A DNA stretch of 64,000 nucleotides from Aliidiomarina haloalkalitolerans (GTDB lineage: Bacteria; Pseudomonadota; Gammaproteobacteria; Enterobacterales; Alteromonadaceae), in contig NZ_PIPI01000010.1 of NCBI RefSeq assembly GCF_003987315.1, positions 28,500 through 92,499 on the forward strand. The letters are read 5' to 3'. The position numbers were made by a program, and so were the translations under genes. Shown in pieces: positions 29,704 through 38,711 of the stretch; position 1 is the stretch's first letter, and every line of letters starts with the position of its first letter. The notes below the pieces were generated by a model. That model worked only from the letters and a program-made list of their open reading frames with translations, was not told where the DNA came from and ran no database searches.

Positions 29704-31113
29704 ATGACCATGCATTCATTCGACGACCCTTTTGCCTCTGAACAGGGTCACGATGACGAAAAGCACAATATATTTACCGTTTCGCGTCTGAACAGCGAAG
29801 TCCGTCGACTGCTAGAGTCACACTTTGGCAGTATTTGGTTAGTCGGCGAAATTTCCAATTTCTCCGCGCCTTCTTCTGGGCACTGGTACTTCACATTGAA
29901 AGACGAGCAAGCACAAGTTCGCTGCGCCATGTTCCGAGGCAACAACCAGCGCGTGCGACTTGCCGTGAATGGTCGACCCAATTCACAAAACATGCACGGC
30001 CTGCAAGTGCTCGTGCGCGCTCGTTTAAGCCTGTATGAGCCACGCGGTGACTACCAACTCATCGTCGAACACCTTGAGCCTGCCGGTGCGGGCTTATTGC
30101 AGCAACAGTTTGAAGCTCTCAAGCAAAAGCTCCAACAAGAGGGGCTGTTCGCACTTGAGCGCAAAAAGCCGTTACCTAAACAAGTGCGCACGCTCGGTGT
30201 GATTACCTCGCCCACCGGTGCCGCCATTAAAGATGTTCTCAGTGTTTTGAAGCGCCGTGATCCCAGCCTCGACGTCATTATTTACCCCGCGCAAGTGCAA
30301 GGTGCAGAAGCCCCTGCACAGTTGCGTCACGCGCTTGCCACGGCCATTCGCCGCAATGAAGTTGACGTACTTTTGCTCACCCGTGGGGGCGGTTCGTTAG
30401 AGGACTTATGGTGTTTTAACGACGAAGCGTTGGCTCGCGACCTTGCCGCATGTCCTTTACCAACCATTAGTGCGGTTGGTCACGAGGTCGACTTTAGTAT
30501 CTGCGATTTCGTCGCTGATATGCGCGCCGCCACACCGAGCGCTGCAGCTGAGCTGGTCAGCCAAGATCAACAACAGCTTGTTCGACAACTGCAACAAACC
30601 GAACAGCACGCAACGCGCGCGATGCAGCAAATCTTGCAGCGTCAGCGCACGCAGTTATTGCACTTGCGCCAACGACTGCAGCCATTAAGCCCGCAACAGC
30701 GTTTGCAAATGCGTGCGCAGCAGCTCGATGACTGGCAACAACGTGCGGAGCAAGCAATGGTGCGTCGTCTGCGCCAACAGCAGCAACAACTGCAGCAACT
30801 CCAACACCGTCTCCAACGTGCCCAACCCGGTCACGCATTACCCGCACTGCGTCAGCGTACTGAGCAGCTCTACAATCAAGGCGTGCGAGCTATCACACAG
30901 CGCCTCAATCAAGCGCTCAGCCGTCAACAAGCAGCACAGCAAGCCCTAGACATAGTCAGCCCCTTACACACCCTTAAACGCGGCTACAGCATTACTGTCA
31001 ACGCCAACGGCGACATCATCCGTAACGCCAGCGCCTTCAAACCTGGCGACGAGTTACGCACCCGCTTCGCCGAAGGCGAAGTCATCAGCGAAGTCCGCCA
31101 AGTGAAGCCCTAG
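29704..31113 (+). CDS. xseA: Exodeoxyribonuclease VII large subunit
   Basis: Catalytic subunit of ExoVII, which degrades single-stranded DNA from both ends. The 469-aa protein has an N-terminal OB-fold (about 20-120, with [24 protein letters not shown] sequence). The central catalytic domain follows ([37 protein letters not shown]). A long Gln-rich coiled coil (about 285-420) and the C-terminal LKRGYSI segment end the protein. xseB is not in the window. Its stop lies one base from the stop of the convergent Sel1/TPR gene, so there is no room for a separate terminator. Confidence 0.96.
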   Translation: MTMHSFDDPFASEQGHDDEKHNIFTVSRLNSEVRRLLESHFGSIWLVGEISNFSAPSSGHWYFTLKDEQAQVRCAMFRGNNQRVRLAVNGRPNSQNMHGLQVLVRARLSLYEPRGDYQLIVEHLEPAGAGLLQQQFEALKQKLQQEGLFALERKKPLPKQVRTLGVITSPTGAAIKDVLSVLKRRDPSLDVIIYPAQVQGAEAPAQLRHALATAIRRNEVDVLLLTRGGGSLEDLWCFNDEALARDLAACPLPTISAVGHEVDFSICDFVADMRAATPSAAAELVSQDQQQLVRQLQQTEQHATRAMQQILQRQRTQLLHLRQRLQPLSPQQRLQMRAQQLDDWQQRAEQAMVRRLRQQQQQLQQLQHRLQRAQPGHALPALRQRTEQLYNQGVRAITQRLNQALSRQQAAQQALDIVSPLHTLKRGYSITVNANGDIIRNASAFKPGDELRTRFAEGEVISEVRQVKP

Positions 31114-31114
31114 C

Positions 31115-32200
31115 TTAAGAGCTTATATCGGCGAGGATTGCTACAGCACGCTCATCACCGGCGGCAGCAGCTTGTTCGAGGAGTTGCAGACCGCGAGCGC
31201 GTGCAGCCTCGTCAGCTGCTAGATCATAAAGCTGCGCGCCATGGAAGGTCATCACGGTGAGATCGCCTTGATCAATGAGATATTGCGCCCAAGTTTGAGA
31301 ATAGAAGTTCAACGCCATAAAGTGCTGAGCTGGCGGATAACCGCCACGAGCAGCGCGGTCATACCAAACCCACGGGCGATAGTCAGCCAACATAGGATAT
31401 GGTTCGTTATTGCGGTCCCTTGTCATGGCCAAGCCGCCCAAAAACATTTGTTGTTCCGGAACACCAGCTTCCGCTAAAGGCAAGACGCGATCGAACGCTG
31501 CCTGAATGGCTTTCAGGTCTTCGGCGGTATTCAGATCGATTCGATAGTCTAATATGACTCGCGTATACTGAATTTGGTCGCCTGCCGTATAACGCCATTG
31601 GGGTTCAACTCGGCGATAGTTGCGGGTGAAATCAGTCATCGGTTCATTTAATACCGTTGACGCCAATACCTGCCCTCGTTTCCCAACCACTTGCACGATA
31701 TTTACCCAAGTCTGCATGCCCTGCCGACCATAATGAGGTGGGTACTCAGGTTGTGCGCGTCGCCGTGCAGGGCGGGATTCGCGGTCACGACGCTCAAGCC
31801 AACCAGCTGAACGAGCGACAATTAGCTCATCTTGCAACTTTGTATAAAACGCTTCCGCTGCAGCGAGCTCTTCTGCGCTTAAGTGCGGCTCAATCTGCAC
31901 GAGCAAATCCTCTGCACCCTCATGTCGCCACGCTTTCGCAGCGCGCAGATAACCCACCGATTTCACTGGGTCATAATCCGTCCCAAGCTCTTCAATGCTG
32001 AACACACCCAAGTAATAGGCAGCATCAGGGCTACCTAACGGCAAATACTTTAACATTTGTTCATAAGCCGACTCATAATTACCGTCGCGGTAGTCAATGA
32101 TGGCGTGACGAAGCGTGATGGGTTCATCGTTTGCCGCTGCAGGGAAAGCAAGACCAACACTTAAGAGGATCGCGGTTATCGCAGTACTTATCCGGTACAT
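31115..32200 (-). CDS. Secreted Sel1/TPR-like protein with a possible TonB-C-like segment
   Basis: 361-aa protein with a signal peptide (about 1-23, cleaved near AAANDE). Helical repeat units of Sel1/TPR character lie at both ends (for example YRDGNYESAYEQMLKYLPLG and the C-terminal AGVPEQQMFLGGLAM and RGLQLLEQAAAAGDERAV). The middle (about 150-195) has PEYPPHYGRQGMQTWVNIVQVVGKRGQV. This resembles the PxYPxxA...GxxGxVxVxxxVxxxGxV pattern of TonB C-terminal domains. A role in envelope protein interaction is plausible; no function is assigned. Its upstream region holds the 108-bp tandem repeats. Confidence 0.65.
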   Translation of the reverse strand: MYRISTAITAILLSVGLAFPAAANDEPITLRHAIIDYRDGNYESAYEQMLKYLPLGSPDAAYYLGVFSIEELGTDYDPVKSVGYLRAAKAWRHEGAEDLLVQIEPHLSAEELAAAEAFYTKLQDELIVARSAGWLERRDRESRPARRRAQPEYPPHYGRQGMQTWVNIVQVVGKRGQVLASTVLNEPMTDFTRNYRRVEPQWRYTAGDQIQYTRVILDYRIDLNTAEDLKAIQAAFDRVLPLAEAGVPEQQMFLGGLAMTRDRNNEPYPMLADYRPWVWYDRAARGGYPPAQHFMALNFYSQTWAQYLIDQGDLTVMTFHGAQLYDLAADEAARARGLQLLEQAAAAGDERAVAILADISS

Positions 32201-32279
32201 AAAGCCAGTCCTTTGTTTGTTTTTTGTTATTCTCCAATATATCCCACACCATCAAAAAACACAAAAACCCGCTGCGAAC

Positions 32280-32601
32280 CAGCAAACTAGCAGCTCGGGG
32301 GCGCGTATGGCTTGCGAATGCTGCTTTCTCGGAATGCAATGTAGCAGCGCTTCAGCGTGAGGGATACCGGAGGGAACTCCTGAGGAACGCCAAACTAACG
32401 GCTCGGGGGCGCGAATGGCTTGCGAATGCTGCTTTCTCGGAATGCAATATAGCAGCGCTTCAGCGCGAGGGACGCCGGAGGGAACTCCTGAGGAACGCCA
32501 AACTAACGGCTCGGGGGCGCGAATGGGTAGCGAATGCTGCTTTCTCGGAATGCAATGTAGCAGCGCTTCAGCGCGAGGGACGCCGGAGGGGACTCCTGAG
32601 G
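32280..32601. repeat. Three tandem 108-bp repeats
   Basis: Units start with GCTCGGGGGCGCG at 32293, 32401 and 32509, an exact period of 108. The copies differ at only a few positions. Each contains small hairpins (GCTGCT/AGCAGC, GCGC-TTCA-GCGC, GGAG-GGAA-CTCC) and about five GGA triplets on the plus strand. Because 108 is divisible by three, two frames stay open through all units and give 36-residue pseudo-repeats. The last unit's end is also the left arm of the palindrome that follows. Confidence 0.92.
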
Positions 32602-32702
32602 AATGTCGTCGCCATGGATGGCGACGCCATAGCGATACAGGGATGTACTCGAGCGATCCTCAGGAATCCCCTCCGGTGGCCCGGAAGCTGGAGCGCCAGC
32701 CT
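32563..32702. repeat. GGA-hairpin palindrome, divergent copy 4
   Basis: The arm CCGGAGGGGACTCCTGAGGA (32583-32602) pairs with 32657-32676 with one mismatch, and pairing continues outward (GCGCTTCAGC with GCTGGAGCGC). The 54-nt core at 32603-32656 has hairpin 1, CGTCGCC-ATGGAT-GGCGACG (32607-32626), and hairpin 2, TAC-AGGGAT-GTA (32636-32647), on the plus strand. The core sequence differs from copies 1-3 but the two-loop architecture is the same. The right arm ends at the mscS stop codon (32703-32705). Confidence 0.85.
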
Positions 32703-33563
32703 CTAGGTTTTGTCGACCTTGAGGACGCGCATTTCGCCGGCTTCGCCTTCGGGGTGATGAAGGTGAACGTCCATTTGTGGGTATGGGATACCGATGCCGT
32801 TTTCGTCGAGGGCATTCTTAATGCGTTCCATTAGGTCCCAATACACCGGCCAATAGTCGCTGCTGTTAACCCATGGGCGGACAATTAAGTCGACCGATGA
32901 GTCGCTAAGAGCAGTGACCGCAACGCGTGGTGCTGGGTCTTTTAAAACGCGCTCGTCGTTGGTGATGACGTCCATCAGAACTTCTTTCGTTTTCTTCAGA
33001 TCCGCCTTGTAGGAAACACCAATGACCAAGTCGACACGACGCGTTGGTTCTTCCGAGAAATTGGTAATTTCGCTACCCGTAATGCGCGAGTTTGGAACGA
33101 TAACGAGCTTGTTGTCCGGTGTTTTCAAAATCGTGGTGAATAATTCAATGCGTTGCACCGTGCCTTGAATACCACCAGCGTCGACGTAGTCGCCTGATTT
33201 AAACGGGTGGTAAATCATAATGAGCACGCCCGACGCGAAATTAGCTAACGAGCCTTGCAGTGATAAACCAATCGCTAAACCGGCGGCACCTAAAATGGCC
33301 ACGAACGACGTGGTTTGGACACCCACGTGTGACAACGACATGAGAATTGCCGCAACAATAATAATGGCCTTGAGAATACCAGCCAAAAATGACACGACCG
33401 CGTTATCAATGTTGCTCTTATCGAGGCGCTTGACCATAAAGTTCGAAAGCGCACGAGCAATCATAAAGCCGGCAATAATAATAATTAAGGCAACGACTAC
33501 CTTGCCGCCGAATAACAACATCGCGTCTTGATTTTCTGCGACCCAATCGAGAGATTCGTTCAT
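32703..33563 (-). CDS. mscS: Small-conductance mechanosensitive channel
   Basis: Inner-membrane tension-gated channel that releases solutes on hypo-osmotic shock. The 286-aa length equals E. coli MscS. Three N-terminal hydrophobic segments are visible; the pore helix is Gly/Ala-rich (ILGAAGLAIGLSLQGSLANFASGV). The beta domain (FKSGDYVDAGGIQGTVQRIELFTT) and the alpha/beta vestibule (LVIVPNSRI, VNSSDYWPVYWDLMERIKNAL) follow. It sits 34 bp downstream of gspN on the same strand, possibly with some readthrough from the gsp operon. A GGA-hairpin palindrome abuts its stop codon. Confidence 0.95.
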   Translation of the reverse strand: MNESLDWVAENQDAMLLFGGKVVVALIIIIAGFMIARALSNFMVKRLDKSNIDNAVVSFLAGILKAIIIVAAILMSLSHVGVQTTSFVAILGAAGLAIGLSLQGSLANFASGVLIMIYHPFKSGDYVDAGGIQGTVQRIELFTTILKTPDNKLVIVPNSRITGSEITNFSEEPTRRVDLVIGVSYKADLKKTKEVLMDVITNDERVLKDPAPRVAVTALSDSSVDLIVRPWVNSSDYWPVYWDLMERIKNALDENGIGIPYPQMDVHLHHPEGEAGEMRVLKVDKT

Positions 33564-33597
33564 GAAAATTTCCTTATGATATTAGAGCGATAGAGCA

Positions 33598-34350
33598 TTA
33601 TAGCCGAAAGTTGAAGTAACGACGACCCTCGGCATCTGGATTACCCAACCAAGCCAGTAACTCGGTGAGGCCTTCTGGAGCCCCAGCGCGTGGTGCAATA
33701 CCAATGCGCAAGTCGACACCTTGTGGCGCAATCGTGCCGTCAACGCTGAGACCAAGTAGGTTGTCGCGCGGCATTTGCACCAACAAACGCCCCTCTGAAC
33801 AGCCCACACGAACAGTATAGTCGCCTAATGGCTGCCAGCGCCGATTAAATTCGCCTTGTAAGTCAAAAGCTTGCACTTCACCGTCGAGAATGTCACAAAC
33901 TGGTTCCCCGAGAACATAGTCATTTACCTGCAAGATCACCGGACCACGTAAGGCTATAGGCGATGAGACGGGGCTTAAATCGAGTAACTCAGACAAGTCA
34001 CCGGCAAAACGCGCGTCGATCACTTGCACTGAACCAGGTGAAGCAATGACCCGCGCGTTACCAGCTAACGGGTTATTCTCATGTCGGGCAACTTGTAGGT
34101 CGACCACGCCGTTTAGCGTAAAGACATGCCAGGGCCGCACCTGCCAACTGATGTTGTGTACCGTTAAGTCGGGCGTGACCACTTGGGCAACGCTACCCCG
34201 CCAAATAGACCCTTCGACATTGTTCAAGCTCACACCTTGCGGCAAGGTCACAAAAGAAACTGCCAAGCGCGCGGGAAACACCACTACAATGGTAACAACG
34301 TAAACCAAAAGAAAAAGAATAACTAACTTCGTCCGAACAGCCATGGACAC
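33598..34350 (-). CDS. gspN: Type II secretion system protein N
   Basis: Accessory inner-membrane/periplasmic component of the type II secretion system, 250 aa. One N-terminal membrane segment (about 8-30) is followed by a beta-rich periplasmic part with the typical GVSLNNVEGSIWRGSVAQV opening and the late QGVDLRIGIAPRAG stretch. It is last in the gspC-N operon, 26 bp after gspM. The exact role of GspN is not settled; many species lack it. Confidence 0.88.
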   Translation of the reverse strand: MSMAVRTKLVILFLLVYVVTIVVVFPARLAVSFVTLPQGVSLNNVEGSIWRGSVAQVVTPDLTVHNISWQVRPWHVFTLNGVVDLQVARHENNPLAGNARVIASPGSVQVIDARFAGDLSELLDLSPVSSPIALRGPVILQVNDYVLGEPVCDILDGEVQAFDLQGEFNRRWQPLGDYTVRVGCSEGRLLVQMPRDNLLGLSVDGTIAPQGVDLRIGIAPRAGAPEGLTELLAWLGNPDAEGRRYFNFRL

Positions 34351-34376
34351 TTCCTGTAATTAAAATGCGGTTCTAA

Positions 34377-34931
34377 TTAACCTGCAGCACGAATTTGTAA
34401 ACGGCGCACGCGTACGACACCCGTCGTGTTCGACTCAGCCACATCTAAGTTTTCAATGACGACTCCGCGCTCAGAGAGCTGCTGAATAAACTGCAATAAC
34501 GCGTTGAATTGCGCCTCGTTAAAGACCAGAACTAACGACTCATTCTGCGGTTGCGAGCGCGAGACTTCAAGTTCTAACTGGCCGGTTAGCTGATTCACCA
34601 CACTATTTAACTGGTCAGCACGTACCGCTTGTACGCCTTGGCGCTGATTCGCGCGGGCGTATAACACCTGGCTAATTTGTTGCGCAACAAACCGTTGCGT
34701 TTCATAGTGCCCCTGCAGTTGCATTTGCGCTCTTGCTTCACGTTCATTCAGCGGTTGCCAAATACCAAACCAAAGTATCGCCGCGACCAGCATAACCGCC
34801 ATCACTTGAATTAAGCGTTGCTCACGCTCTTGCAGGCCTTGCCAGCGCTGAGTCAATTGACCTTGATACTTAGTAATCGTCGGTTGCATACGCTGCATAA
34901 CCGGGGCAGTCACTTTCGTCATGACGCTCAT
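34377..34931 (-). CDS. gspM: Type II secretion system protein M
   Basis: 184-aa bitopic inner-membrane protein that partners GspL in the assembly platform. It has a cytoplasmic N-terminus with a Gln/Arg-rich helix (WQGLQEREQRLI), one membrane segment (about 43-62), and a periplasmic ferredoxin-like domain ending in VRRLQIRAAG. Its ATG overlaps the gspL stop in an ATGA arrangement (34928-34931), so translation is coupled. Confidence 0.92.
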   Translation of the reverse strand: MSVMTKVTAPVMQRMQPTITKYQGQLTQRWQGLQEREQRLIQVMAVMLVAAILWFGIWQPLNEREARAQMQLQGHYETQRFVAQQISQVLYARANQRQGVQAVRADQLNSVVNQLTGQLELEVSRSQPQNESLVLVFNEAQFNALLQFIQQLSERGVVIENLDVAESNTTGVVRVRRLQIRAAG

Positions 34932-36121
34932 GTTCCGCTCCGAATAATAATTGTGCCGTTGATCTGACCACCGCGATTCGCCAATTGCCCTTGTTCAGCA
35001 TTCAGCGCTTGCTCTCGAGCCGCGCGGACGAACCGCTCGAACGACTGTAAATTCTGACCATTCGCTTGCAAGCGCAGCTCACCACGTTGGTGGTCATAAT
35101 TCATACTGGTTAATTCAATAGGCGCTGCTTGAAATGCCGGTGCCAACTCATTGAGCAACAGGACTATGCCTCCGCCACCGCCGCCACCTGTGCTTTGCAC
35201 ATGTTGCTGCAATTGCGAGCGGATGTTGGCAATTCGTGTCTCGTCTGGAAAGGTTTGAAAGTACAATGACTCGTATTGCGCTTGCACTTGCCGAGCTTCA
35301 CGTTCAAGTTCGTAAATGCTCACTAACTTACTGCCAAAAAGCAGCGCAACAGCGACTCCGGCAGCGACAGCTGGAAACTTCCATGGCCCAAAATCGAAGG
35401 CACTAGTTTGCTGCACCCGATATTCGCCTTGCAATAAGTTGACTGCTTGGCTGAGGTTGAGTTTGGCACCAAGCTCAAGAGCCAGCGTTTCGGCGCCAGG
35501 TTCTAACACCGCCGGTGGCTGCGGCCAATCAAGTTCACCGTAATAGTTAATCTTTGCGAGCACCTCGTCTTCGTCGGGCTGCATGTAGCTGGCCAAGTGC
35601 GAGTCGATACTCACCGCTTGCCATTCACCTTGGCGAATGACCCATGCTTCGCCAAAATCGGCAACCGACCATTGTTGCTCGGCAACTGGCAACATAAAAA
35701 AGTCTGGATACAGCGCATGCGGATGTAAATTAGCCGCTGCTAACGCAGCCCGCCAGGTTTTAATCGCTTCCTTAGCCACAACTAAGACCGGAATTTGGTC
35801 GCTTTTGGGCAGCGGATCTGGCCACGCAAAGTGCAAGCGGTCGATGTCTTCGGCAAGTTCATCTTCTAAAGCAAAAGGGATCATGGTTGCGAGGTGACGA
35901 CGGGACTTTTGCGGAATCTCGACGTCATGCAAGGCCACTGCCAACGAGCTCACAAATACGCGTAAGCTTCTGCCCTGAGCTTTTTCCGACAGGCTTGCTA
36001 GGTCATCGATGCTGTCCAGCTGTCCGCTTGCAACCGTGGTGTTTTCGCTATCGCTCCACACCAACCAATGTACCGGCGCTTTACTGGAAGCTGGAAGTCG
36101 GATTATCAGTTGTTCGTTCAT
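34928..36121 (-). CDS. gspL: Type II secretion system protein L
   Basis: Assembly-platform protein that binds the GspE ATPase through its cytoplasmic actin-like domain (about 1-240) and crosses the membrane once (about 255-275). A periplasmic ferredoxin-like domain ends the protein. The ATG at 36121 starts MNEQLIIRLPAS as GspL proteins do. A longer frame to 36163 only adds residues inside gspK. This start overlaps the end of gspK by 41 bases, with GGGGAGGG ten bases before it. A five-glycine run (GGGGGG near residue 320) in the periplasmic part is unusual but harmless. Confidence 0.92.
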   Translation of the reverse strand: MNEQLIIRLPASSKAPVHWLVWSDSENTTVASGQLDSIDDLASLSEKAQGRSLRVFVSSLAVALHDVEIPQKSRRHLATMIPFALEDELAEDIDRLHFAWPDPLPKSDQIPVLVVAKEAIKTWRAALAAANLHPHALYPDFFMLPVAEQQWSVADFGEAWVIRQGEWQAVSIDSHLASYMQPDEDEVLAKINYYGELDWPQPPAVLEPGAETLALELGAKLNLSQAVNLLQGEYRVQQTSAFDFGPWKFPAVAAGVAVALLFGSKLVSIYELEREARQVQAQYESLYFQTFPDETRIANIRSQLQQHVQSTGGGGGGGIVLLLNELAPAFQAAPIELTSMNYDHQRGELRLQANGQNLQSFERFVRAAREQALNAEQGQLANRGGQINGTIIIRSGT

Positions 36122-37121
36122 CCGGGTCGTACCCTCCCCGCGATCGATGCAAGATATACGCATCGCCGCTGCTTATATGTATCTGACTGACGCCATAGAA
36201 CTCCAGATCACCATACTGAATGGCTGCGCGCAATTCAAAATAACGGCTTTCGACCGTCAATGCTTGCACTTCTGGAATCCCTTCTAACGTTTGCCCGTCA
36301 CCGACTAAATTCTGAATTTCGGCTTGCTGTTGAATGGTTTCAACATCTGCAAAGCCATCATCCGGCCGAGCATTAATTAAATTCTGTGCATTGGTGATGT
36401 CCATTTGGCCGCGAAAAAATGCAACCACGAGTTCTGGACGATCTTCTGGCACCGTATTTAAGTTTAACTGCCAGCGTGTGTTCGCTGGTATTGCACAAAC
36501 AAACGGCCGTAACCGCTCGTAAACCTCTTGGGTATAACCCATAATTTGGCGCAGTTCAGAGCGGTGCGACAACAAAGTATTAGCCGCCTGATAGGGTTGC
36601 GGTAATGACTCATAGTCCGCGTCTTCCGCCCCAAGCGCGCTGTGCAACTGACTGTCGGCATCGAGCCAATCAATCAACGTTGCAGTCAGTCGCTCCGCGG
36701 TGTACTGGTCAAATTCAAGTACGTCCAACAAGGCTTGATACTGCTCAACTGCGACCGTAAACGCCGCAGGATCTTCTTCATTGTTGTAGACCGAATTTAA
36801 ATTAAAGCAACTGTGCAGGTCTTTAATCTCTCCGGCTATTAACCCATTTCGCACTGGGAATGGGCCTTGCTGGGTCGCCCAGTTTTGCCCCAAGTGGGCA
36901 CGCATATCGTCATTCTCAAGCTCTGCCAATAACACTTGTCGGCTTAGAGCCTCTGCACTCATCCAGTGCCAAAATGCTTGCTCTGCGTGGTCGCTGCTTA
37001 CCACACGAGCAATTTGTAAACGTAAACGGCCACTCATTTGCACCGCTAAAACAGTGACAATCACCACAATCAGCAGCACCGTGATAATCGCGACGCCGCG
37101 TTGCTTTTGCGGAGTCTTCAT
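36081..37121 (-). CDS. gspK: Type II secretion system minor pseudopilin K
   Basis: 346-aa minor pseudopilin that caps the pseudopilus tip with GspI and GspJ. The prepilin-like N-terminus (KQRGVAIITVLLIVVIVTVLAVQ) lacks the Glu5 of the major pseudopilins, as expected for GspK. The large alpha domain with helix-hairpin-like segments and the WHWMSAEALSRQ stretch follow. It overlaps gspJ by four bases and gspL by 41. Confidence 0.93.
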   Translation of the reverse strand: MKTPQKQRGVAIITVLLIVVIVTVLAVQMSGRLRLQIARVVSSDHAEQAFWHWMSAEALSRQVLLAELENDDMRAHLGQNWATQQGPFPVRNGLIAGEIKDLHSCFNLNSVYNNEEDPAAFTVAVEQYQALLDVLEFDQYTAERLTATLIDWLDADSQLHSALGAEDADYESLPQPYQAANTLLSHRSELRQIMGYTQEVYERLRPFVCAIPANTRWQLNLNTVPEDRPELVVAFFRGQMDITNAQNLINARPDDGFADVETIQQQAEIQNLVGDGQTLEGIPEVQALTVESRYFELRAAIQYGDLEFYGVSQIHISSGDAYILHRSRGGYDPDERTTDNPTSSFQ

Positions 37122-37756
37122 GGAATCGCCTCAATTTTTGCGCCACTGACGATCAACCAACGTTCGATGTCGCCAAATTCTTCTGTCTCAAGTGTGACAA
37201 TCACCACATCGGGCAACGAGTGGGCAATCTCCCACCGTTCGTACTCATCCCCACGAAACAAAAAACGCGCCGAAAACTCAGTGACACCCGTCATCAAATC
37301 TTGAATCTGCGGCTCACCGCGACTGTCGTCGACAAACGGCACGTACAAGCGCTGTAACACTCCATCACGCACTCGATAAACCACCGGCTGCAACTCACTG
37401 CGCGGTAACATCATGTCTGGGTTTGTCCAACCTGCACGCACAAAACCTAAAGCGCCACTGTCGCTGTCGAGTAACGCGCCGTCATTCGTCAGGTAATAAT
37501 TGCGACGCTCTGTCGGTACCGCTCTGACCGGTCGCACCACCATTTGGCGGACATCGCGGTCGAGGGTCAGTAATGCAAACTGGAGCGCTTGCAAGCTCTC
37601 GTGACGACGTTCGCTGGCACGGTTTGCGTCAATCATATTCGTCAGTACCACAGCACTCGCGGCACCGATGATGGCGATAATCATAATCGCCACCATCACT
37701 TCAATCAGGGTAAATCCGCGCATACGCTGGATTCGTGTCGCATGCGACCCGCTCAT
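37118..37756 (-). CDS. gspJ: Type II secretion system minor pseudopilin J
   Basis: 212-aa minor pseudopilin. The type IV prepilin cleavage motif RGFTLIEVMVAIMI follows a short basic leader, with Glu5 present. The central LLTLDRDVRQMVVRPVR segment and later GALGFVRAGWTNP are typical for GspJ. The processing peptidase (GspO/PilD) is not in this window. Overlaps gspI by one base and gspK by four. Confidence 0.94.
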   Translation of the reverse strand: MSGSHATRIQRMRGFTLIEVMVAIMIIAIIGAASAVVLTNMIDANRASERRHESLQALQFALLTLDRDVRQMVVRPVRAVPTERRNYYLTNDGALLDSDSGALGFVRAGWTNPDMMLPRSELQPVVYRVRDGVLQRLYVPFVDDSRGEPQIQDLMTGVTEFSARFLFRGDEYERWEIAHSLPDVVIVTLETEEFGDIERWLIVSGAKIEAIP

Positions 37757-38145
37757 TAGCGCCGCCCCATAAAGCTGCTGAGTTCGAGCAGCACTGGACC
37801 GTCTTCCGTGCGCCGCACGCGAATCGTCACCTCGCGTAAATCACCCGTAACGGTTTCAACGACTTGCTGCTCCCAAAACCAATCACGACTCGCTAGTTCA
37901 ACGGTGCCAGTGAGTTCGTTTTGCGGCGGCCAAACGCCGGCTACTGTATTGGCGTAGACTTCGGCTAACCGATTACTGGCAACGAGTTGACCGAGGTAAC
38001 GCTCTTCTAACGTCGACGTGCTCCGCAACTGCTCACCAGCGACAAATGCAGCCGCCAATGCTGCCAACGCAAAAATAGTAAGCGCAAACATGGTTTCAAC
38101 TAACGTGAACCCCATTTGTCGTCGGCAGTTTCTGGCACTTACCAT
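37756..38145 (-). CDS. gspI: Type II secretion system minor pseudopilin I
   Basis: 129-aa minor pseudopilin with the prepilin motif MGFTLVETMFALTIFALAAL. ASNRLAEVY follows, the conserved N-terminal GspI signature. The length is normal. Shares one base with gspJ and seven with gspH. Confidence 0.94.
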   Translation of the reverse strand: MVSARNCRRQMGFTLVETMFALTIFALAALAAAFVAGEQLRSTSTLEERYLGQLVASNRLAEVYANTVAGVWPPQNELTGTVELASRDWFWEQQVVETVTGDLREVTIRVRRTEDGPVLLELSSFMGRR

Positions 38146-38711
38146 GTTTCGGCTTCCCGCAAGGCTGCGCTAATACCACTACGCGCATCGACTTCGTGGC
38201 TGTCTAAACCATCGAGTAAATTTTCGAAGCGCAATAAAAAACCAATAAATTCGGTACTTTCAAAAATAATCACTGTCGGTCGCGGTACCCGTTCGTCTGG
38301 GTTATCCGCTCGACGATCTCGACCAAACACGGACTCACGACCTTCTTGCATGTTATCAAGCAGACGAAACTGCCCCATTTCCAGCTCAAAGGTGATGTGA
38401 TCAGGCATATGGGTCCGCTGCAATTGCGCCGATTCCGGTGCAATCCAGCGGCCTTGGTGCCAACGATAAAAGCTGTAAAACTGCAGCTCTTCGTCAAACT
38501 CAATACCATACACATGGTTGCGTAACAGTGCCCGTTCGCGAGCAAAGTGCAGTTGCTGCATGAACTGCTTAGCGACCGTTTCAGTACCTTCGTTAACCGA
38601 GCGCTGCGGAATACTCATGACAATAAACAAAGCGCCAATGCCAATAATCATGGCCACAATGAGGACTTCAATTAACGTAAAGCCCGTCTGTTGGCGCCGT
38701 GCTGAGATCAT
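38139..38711 (-). CDS. gspH: Type II secretion system minor pseudopilin H
   Basis: 190-aa minor pseudopilin with the prepilin motif TGFTLIEVLIVAMIIGIGAL. FAREWALLRN-like FARERALLRNHVYGIEF follows, the usual GspH segment after the first helix. Overlaps gspG by four bases. Confidence 0.93.
   Translation of the reverse strand: MISARRQQTGFTLIEVLIVAMIIGIGALFIVMSIPQRSVNEGTETVAKQFMQQLHFARERALLRNHVYGIEFDEELQFYSFYRWHQGRWIAPESAQLQRTHMPDHITFELEMGQFRLLDNMQEGRESVFGRDRRADNPDERVPRPTVIIFESTEFIGFLLRFENLLDGLDSHEVDARSGISAALREAETW

Noticed and set aside
32224..32706. 160-aa frame with a 36-residue repeat (LTARGREWLANAAFSECN type) and a second overlapping open frame
   Set aside because: Both frames stay open only because the DNA repeat is 108 bp, a multiple of three; there is no ribosome site and the composition is odd, so I treat it as non-coding repeat DNA.
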